Below are positions 12,501-21,500 of a DNA stretch of 64,000 nt, one piece after another (the first letter of the stretch is position 1; each line of letters starts with the position of its first letter). The notes under the pieces are model-generated. The model did no database searches and had not been told where the DNA came from. It was given only the letters and a program-made list of their open reading frames with translations. Both the position numbers and the translations under genes were made by a program. Source of the DNA: Alviniconcha marisindica (lineage: Eukaryota; Mollusca; Gastropoda; Provannidae); the NCBI GenBank assembly GCA_018857735.1, contig JABMCL010003926.1, positions 419,501 through 483,500 of the forward strand. The letters run 5' to 3'.

Positions 12501-15500
12501 GTAATGTATGTACCTGTAAACTTTCAGATGTTTGAAAGTAATATCTGTACCTGTAAGCTTTCAGATGTTTGAAAGTAATGTCTGTACCTGTAAGCTTTCA
12601 GATGTTTGAAAGTAATGTCTGTACCTGTAAACTTTCAGATGTTTGAAAGTAATGTCTGTACCTGTAAACTTTCAGATGTTTGAAAGTAATATCTGTACCT
12701 GTAAACTTTCAGATGTTTGAAAGTAATGTCTGGACCTGTAAACTTTCAGATGTTTGAAAGTAATGTCGGGTACCTGTAAACTTTCAGATGTTTGAAAGTA
12801 ATGTCTGGACCTGTAAGCTTTCAGATGTTTGAAAGCAATGTCTGGACCAGTAAACTTTCAGATGTTTGAAAGCAATGTCTGGACCAGTAAACTTTCAGAT
12901 GTTTGAAAGCAATGTCTGGACCTGTAAACTTTCAGATGTTTGAAAGCAATGTCTGGACCTGTAAACTTTCAGATGTTTGAAAGTAATGTATGTACCTGTA
13001 AACTTTCAGATGTTTGAAAGTAATATCTGTACCTGTAAACTTTCAGATGTTTGAAAGCAATGTCTGGACCAGTAAACTTTCAGATGTTTGAAAGCAAGGT
13101 CTGGACCAGTAAACTTTCAGATGTTTGAAAGCAATGTCTGGACCAGTAAACTTTCAGATGTTTGAAAGCAATGTCTGGACCAGTAAACTTTCAGATGTTT
13201 GAAAGCAATGTCTGGACCAGTAAACTTTCAGATGTTTGGAAGTAAGGTCTGGACCTGTAAACTTTGAGGTTATTTGACCAAGAATCAAGATGTGTACATT
13301 TATGTTAAAACTCTAGTAAAGAATCACGTGTAATGTTTACCTTCTTGTACACCAAAGGGTGATCAGATGTGGTAATCATTGTCTACTTTCCACAATGATG
13401 CATCATTGTACTAATGTAGTAATAACAATAGTAGTCATTTCTACAGCATGGTATCTCACTGACGAGGTTGAGCTCGCCGCACCATGCTTTACAGGAGCAA
13501 CAAAATGTATACAGCAGACCTCTGAAATAATATCTAAAGAGAGTATTGTGTTCCTTGTAGTTGCACACCACATGCATGCACATGGATGAAATGGGGGGGG
13601 GGGGAAGGAAAGAAGACAGAATAGACTCAACTGTTCAGAGATGGTGGAGAACAGATTAGATTACAATAGACTCAACTGTTCAGAGATGGTGGAGAACAGA
13701 TTAGATTACAATAGACTCAACTGATTAGAGATGGTGAATCGCAGAATCGTGACATTGACTTTTGTCTGTGGATGACTCATCCTCCTCATCCCCCTCATCC
13801 CCCCTCCCCTTGCTGGATCTCTTTTCCCTCATCCCCCTCATCCCCCCTCCCCTTGCTGGATCTCTTTTCCCTCATCCTCCTCATCCCCCCTCCCCTCACT
13901 GGATCTCTTTTCCCTCATCCTCCCCTCACTGGATCTCTTTTCCCCATCCTCCCCTCACTGGATCTCTTTTCCCTCATCCTCCTCCCCTCACTGGATCTCT
14001 TTTCCCTCATCCTCCTCATCCCCCTCCCTCACTGGATCTCTTTTCCCTCATCCTCCCACATCCCTGTCCTCGTTGTCTCCCCCTCATCCCTCACCCCCCC
14101 CCCCCCCCCCCCCACCCATCATCTTCACCAAGCACAACCAGCATGTGGCTGCCTGCTTGGAGTCAAACTACTCTGTACAGTAGGACGTCCATTCCACCCC
14201 TGTGTTACCACACTAAGTTGCAAAGGATCCTGATCATTCTGCCAAAAATGCAGGTGGCGGGTTACAGCTAAGCACACATGCACCCTCCATATGCGGCTTT
14301 GCATGAAGTGCTGTGAACTGGTGCATGGTTGTATGGTGCACGCAGAATGTTCACCGAGACGGCAGCAGCTTCACGTGGCACCAGCTGTGCAGCAACCAAG
14401 CAGCGCTGTAAGTGCACCGCTTGGATGGCTGTTGAAAAACGAGCTTCAAAAGGCTGCAGTCACGCATTCAGAATCACATGTGACTGTTCTCCACCCTCGG
14501 GAACACACACTGCACCACGCAGCGAGTCTGCTTGAGGACGGAGAACAGTGCTGTATAAAAGCGATCAGGGACATTAATCCGGGTTGTGGGTTGCAGCCTG
14601 CGCATCGACTACTCGGAGGCGGTGGCGCTGCTGAGGGAGGCTGGGGTGGAGATGGAGGACGAGGAGGACTTGAGCACTCCCAATGAGAAACTGCTTGGTC
14701 GTCTTATCAAAGCCAAGGTCAGACACCCTTATCAAAGCCAAGGTCAAACGCCCTTATCAAAGCCAAGGGCAGACACCCTTATGAATGTCAAACACCCTTA
14801 TCAAAGCCAAGGTCAAACACCCTTATCAAAGCCAAGGTCAAACACCCTTATGAATGTCAGACACCTTTATCAAAGCCAAGGGCAGACACCCTTATCAAAG
14901 CCAAGGACAGACACCCTTATCAAAGCCAAGGTCAGACACGCTTACCAAAGCCAAGGTCAGACACCCTTATCAATGTCAGACATCTTTATCAAAGCCAAGG
15001 ACAGACACCCTTATCAAAGCCAAGGTCAGACACCCTTATCAAAGCCAAGGTCAGACACCTTTATCAAAGCCAAGGACAGACCCTTATCAAAGCCAAGGTC
15101 AGGCACCCTTACCAAAGCCAGGGTCAGGCACCCTTACCAAAGCCAAGGTGAGACACCCTTATCAAAGCCAAGGTCAGACCCTTATCAAAGCCAAGGTCAG
15201 ACACCCTTATCAAAGCCAAGGTCAGACCCCCTGTTTCTCTGTCTTTCTTTTTCAGAATCTCTTGTCGAAAGCTTTGTGTGTATGGCCGGTGAATGGCTGA
15301 TCATTTGGTGTTTCAGTACGATACTGATTTCTTCATCCTGGACAAGTTTCCGCTGGCAGTAAGGCCCTTCTACACCATGCCAGACCCCAACAGCACGGTA
15401 CACGTTTTGCCTCCGTCTGTCTCTCACCGTCTGTATGTCGGTCTACCAGATAGCCTGCCTGCTTGTCGACTTGCTTGTCTGTCTGTGTGTCTGTCTACCA

Positions 15501-18500
15501 TATGGCCTGCCTGTCTGTCTGTGTGTCTGTCTACCAGATGCCTGCCTACTTGTCTGTCTGTGTGTCTGTCTACCAGATGGCCTACCTGTCTGTGTGTCTG
15601 TCTACCAGATGACCTACCTGTCTGTCTGCGTGTCTGTCTACCAGATGGCCTACCTGTCAGTGTTTGTGTGTCTGTCTACCAGATGGCCTACCTGTCGGTC
15701 TGTGTGCCTGTCTACCAGATGGCCTACCTGTCTGTCTGTGTGTCTGTCTACCCGATGGCCTACCATTCAGTCTGTGTGCCTGTCTACCAGATGGCCTACC
15801 TGTCAGTCTGTGTGTCTGTCTACCAGATGGCTTACCTGTCTGTGTCTGTCTACCAGATGACCTACCTGTCAGTCTGCGTGTCTGTCTACCAGATGGCCTA
15901 CCTGTCAGTCTGTGTGTCTGTCTACCAGATGGCCTTACCTGTCTGTGTCTGTCTACCAGATGCCTACCTGTCAGTCTGTGTGTCTGTCTACCAGATGGCC
16001 TACCTGTCGTCTGTGTGTCTGTCTACCAGATGGCCTACCTGTCGTCTGTGTGCCTGTCTACCAGATGGCCTACCTGTCTGTCTGTGTGTCTGTCTACCCG
16101 ATGGCCTACCTGTCTGTCTGTGTGTCTGTCTACCAGATGGCCTACCTGTCTGTCTGTGTGTCTGTCTACCAGATGGCTGACCTGTCTGTCGTGTCTGTCT
16201 ACCAGATGGCCTACCTGTCTGTCTGTGTGTCTGTCTACCAGATGGCGTACCTGTCTGTCTGTGTGTCTGTCTACCAGATGGCACCTGTCTGTCTGTGTGT
16301 CTGTCTACCAGATGGCTACCTGTCTGTCTGTGTGTCTGTCTACCAGATGGCCTACCTGTCTGTCTGTGTGCTGTCTACCAGATGGCTACCTGTCTGTGTG
16401 TGTCTGTCTACCAGATGGCCTACCTGTCTGTCTGTGTGTCTGTCTACCAGATGGCCTACCTGTCTGTGTGTCTGTCTACCAGATGGCTACCTGCTGTCTG
16501 TGTGTCTGTCTACCAGATGGCCTACCTGCTGTCTGTGTGTCTGTCTACCAGATGGCTACCTGTGTGTCTGTCTACCAGATGGCTACCTGTCTGTGTGTCT
16601 GTCTACCAGATGGCCTACTTGTCTGTCTGTGTGTCTGTCTACCAGATGGCTACCTGTCTGTGTGTCTGTGTAAGGATGGCTGACTGTCTGTCTGTGTGTC
16701 TGTCTACCAGATGGCCTACCTGTCAGTCTGTGTGTCTGTCTACCAGATGACGTACCTGTCTGAGCAGATAGATGTATGGGTGGGAGGATGAATAAGAGAT
16801 TTTGCAGTAGTGATGCTTTGCCTGACCTGAACTGTGTTGTAAATGTCTTTGTGTGTGTGTGTATTGAGGGGGGTGGGGGGTGGCATTTGAAAAGTCAGAC
16901 AGTAGCAATTGGTCTATGGTGCTCCCAGGTTTATTTGTCTTTATTTTACGCTTGTTCTACACATTGTGCCGCCAGTTCAACTTTGTTTGTTCTGAGGCAA
17001 CACTTCTTTCAGCATTTGTGTGAAGCATGTTCAGGCACAGAATCCTTCAAACATTTGTTTCACATTATAGGGTTTTGAAGAGGAAAAAGACCTGCAAATT
17101 CTTGAGTTATGATGAGTTAGAATTAGGCTTGTGGGGATTTCTGACAATATTCCTCCATCACAGTCTTGTGTCTGAATTGTTTGAATGTGTTTAGATTGAC
17201 AGTGACAAGTGATTGCTTTGTTTGGTCAGTCTGTGTTGTTAAAATTGTATTGAGTGACAAGTGATGGTTTGCTCAGTAACAAGTGATGGCTTGCTCAGTA
17301 ACAAGTGATGGTTTGCTCAGTGACAAGTGATGGTTTGCTCAGTCAACCTGTGTTGTTAGGATTGTACTGAGATTCAGTGCAACCCCTGAAGAGTGACCAT
17401 GCCTCTTTTATGACCTCTTTTTGCAGTGTTTCCCTGTCGCACTTGCAGATGTCAAAACTGCATGTGAAAAGACTGGACTGCTGTGAATTCCCCCCCCCCC
17501 CCCCCCCAAAAAAAAAGAAAAAAAGAAAAAAAAGAACCAAAGTGGACAGCTAGCATTGTGAAAAAGAAAGGTTCGAAGGTCTGTAACAGGGTTAACAGGA
17601 ATGCATTTTAAGGGGACATTTTGGCAACCACTTTTTAGGGGCCCCCCAAAGGGCTGACAGATCCAGTTTACTGTCGGTGAAAACCTCACCAAAGACTGTC
17701 CACTGCCATATTCTGCCCACATTTTCCAGGCAATGGACTGACAGATCCAGTTTACTGTCGGTGAAAACCTCACCAAAGACCACCCTCTGCAAGATAATGC
17801 CCACCTTTTCCAGGCAATGGACTGAGATCCAGTTTACTGTCGGTGAAAACCTCACCAAAGACCACCCTCTGCAAGATTCTGCCCACATTTTCCAGGCAAT
17901 GGACTGACAGATCCAGTTTACTGTCAGTGAAAACCTCAACAAAGACCGTCCACTGCCATATTCTGCCCACCTTTTCCAGGCAATGGACTGACAGATCCAG
18001 TTTACTGTCGGTGAAAACCTCACCAAAGACCACCCTCTGCTAGATAATGCCCACCTTTTCCAGGCAATGGACTGACAGATCCAGTTTACTGTCGGTGAAA
18101 ACCTCACCAAAGACCATCCACTGCCATATTCTGCCCACTTTTTCCTGATGCTTGTGGTCTCCAAGGGGTTCCACTGCATTTCAGTAATCTGCAACTCGTT
18201 GTCTTCAGAATTTGGCAAGAAGTCACCCTGGCTGTGTGTTTGAGAAGTCCGACACTCATTATGTAAGACAGATCGGAAAGTTACCCAAGCTGAAGCACAC
18301 ACAGCACAGTTCTTCACGTGCGACACATCTCGTTTACAGAAATGGTCCAACTCGTACGACATGTTCATGCGAGGAGAGGAAATCCTGTCAGGCGCGCAGC
18401 GAATCCATGACCCAGAATTTCTGACCAAGCGCGCCCTGGAGCATGGCTGCGGTAAGTGTCACCAAACTCCAAGCGCTGGTTTGCTGGGTCCTTTTTCCAG

Positions 18501-21500
18501 CCATTGCCACCGGGTCAGTTAGGGACAGGGGAGGCTGCAAAAGACCCAGCGTTGTTACTGTTAGGTGCCATCTGCTTCTCAAATGGATGTATTAGGGGTG
18601 GGGCGTTGTTAGGTGCCTTCTGCTTCTCAAATGGATGTATTAGGGGTGGGGCCTTGTTACTGTTATGCGCCATCTGCTTCTCAAATGGATGTATTAGGGG
18701 TGGGGTCTTGTTACTGTTAAGTGCCATCTGCTTCTCAAATGGATGTATTAGGGGTGGGGCCTTGTTACTGTTAAGTGCCATCTGCTTCTCAAATGGATGT
18801 ATTAGGGGTGGGGCCTTGTTACTGTTAAGTGCCATCTGCTTCTCAAATGGATGTATTAGGGGTGGGGTATTGTTACTGTTAAGTGCCATCTGCTTCTCAA
18901 ATGGATGTATTAGGGGTGGGGCCTTGTTGTATAGGTTAAGTGCCATCTGCTTCTCAAATGGATGTATTAGGGGTGGGGTGTTGTTAGGTGTCATCTGCTT
19001 CTCAAATGGATGTATTAGGGGTGGGGCCTTGTTACTGTTAAGTGCCATCTGCTTCTCAAATGGATGTATTAGGGGTGGGGCCTTGTTACTGTTAAGTGCC
19101 ATCTGCTTCTCAAATGGATGTATTAGGGGGGGGCATTGTTACTGTTAAGTGCCATCTGCTTCTCAAATGGATGTATTAGGGGTGGGGGTTGTTAAGTGCC
19201 ATCTGCTTCTCAAATGGATGTATTAGGGGTGGGGTATTGTTACTGTTAAGTGCCATCTGCTTCTCAAATGGATGTATTAGGGGTGGGGATTGTTACTGTT
19301 AAGTGCCATCTGCTTCTCAAATGGATGTATTAGGGGTGGGGCATTGTTAGGTGTCATCTGCTTCTCAAATGGATGTATTAGGGGTGGGGCCTTGTTAGGG
19401 CCAGATTCAGATGAGAATCTTTAGCTGATAGTTACAAAAACATCTGACTTTTTGGGGAATGTGAGGACTTACAAAATCTGACTTCATGTATGTTAGGGAT
19501 TTTAGACGTCTTTGTACCACCGTGGCCTTACAGGTGTTATTGTTATGTGTTGTATTCACTGACATGTGACAGGTTGTTGTGTTTTTCTCTATGTGTGCTG
19601 TGCAGATCTGGAGAAGATCAAGGGCTACATTGACGCTTTCCGCTACGGAGCGCCCCCTCATGCTGGTGGCGGCATTGGTCAGTGGTGCAGTTTGGTCTGC
19701 AGTTTACTCCCTTACTCTCGGTCTGCAGTTTACTCACTTACTCTTGGTCTGTAGTTGACTCACTTACTCTCGGTCTGCAGTTGACTCACTTACTCTCGGT
19801 CTGCAGTTGACTCACATACTCTCGGTCTGCAGTTGACTCACTTACTCTTGGTCTGCAGTTGACTCACTTACTCTCGGTCTGCAGTTGACTCACTTACTCT
19901 TGGTCTGCAGTTGACTCACTTACTCTCGGTCTGCAGTTGACTCACTTACTTGCTCTTTAATGCCAGGAGTGGCAAGATAGCTCAGTGGTATAGCACACCA
20001 GTCAGACCATCTTTGAAGCTATTTCGAAAGCAGCAAACATGACAAGTTAGTTGTTCATAATTGGATTTTAACGTCCCAGCTATTTCAAAAGCAGCAAACA
20101 TGACGAGTTAGTAGTTCGTAATTGGATTTGAATGCCCCGTCGACTGCACAGGGTGCCCTCAGGACGGTCAAACTCTGTCACAAGAAAATGCACGGTTCAC
20201 GTCTCTTTTTGTATATATGTCAATCCTTTCTGAAGTCAAATTGACAAAATAAATTCATACACAAATATTAAACGACATGCACACACAAACATCAAATGTA
20301 TTTTGAAAGAGCTAGTCCCTTGATATTGTGCTTGTTAAAATAAAATAAAAAATACAGAGCTACGGCATGCTGGTATTGTTGACAGTTCTAATTTATTGAT
20401 ACCAGATGAAAGAATATCAAAAAGGAATGGACAGAAAGAATAACCAATTATACAGCATTGTGTCAATACGGATGACAAATGCCAGAGCCATATGGCAGCA
20501 AGCTGCACCTACCAACTAGCCTCTCCTAGCTGCTCAACAAGATCCATGCAAGAAAACATATTTCTTAATGTAAAATGTTGGAGAACATCATCGTCCACTC
20601 TTGTTATCTGTGTGTGTGGACAGGCCTCAGAAACCCCTCACATCATCCACTCTTGTTGTCTGTGTGGACAGGCCTCAGAAACCCCTCACATCATCCACTC
20701 TTGTTGTCTGTGTGTGTGTGGACAGGCCTCAGAAACCCCTCTCATCATCCACTCTTGTTGTCTTGTGTGTGGACAGGCCTCAGAAACCCCTCTCATCATC
20801 CACTCTTGTTGTCTGTGTGTGTGGACAAGCCTCAGAAACCCCTCTCATCATCCACTCTTGTTGTCTGTGTGTGTGGACAAGCCTCAGAAACCCCTCTCAT
20901 CATCCACTCTTGTTGTCTGTGTGTGACAGGCCTCAGAAACCCCTCTCATCATCCACTCTTGTTGTCTGTGTGTGTGGACAAGCCTCAGAAACCCCTCTCA
21001 TCATCCACTCTTGTTGTCTGTGTGTGTGGACAAGCCTCAGAAACCCCTCTCATCATCCACTCTTGTTGTCTGTGTGTGTGGACAAGCCTCAGAAACCCCT
21101 CTCATCATCCACTCTTGTTGTCTGTGTGTGTGGACAAGCCTCAGAAACCCCTCTCATCATCCACTCTTGTTGTCTGTGTGTGTGGACAGGCCTCAGAAAC
21201 CCCTCTCATCATCCACTCTTGTTGTTGTCTGTGTGGACAAGCTCAGAAACCCCTCACATCATCCACTCTTGTTGTCTGTGTGTGTGGACAAGCCTCAGAA
21301 ACCCCTCTCATCATCCACTCTTGTTGTCTGTGTGTGTGGACAAGCATCAGAAACCCCTCCATCATCCACTCTTGTGTGTTGTGTGGACAGGCCTCAGAAA
21401 CCCTCTCATCATCCACTCTTGTTGTCTGTGTGTGTGGACAGGCCTCAGAAACCCCTCATCATCCACTCTTGTTGTCTGTGGTGGACAGGCCTCAGAAACC

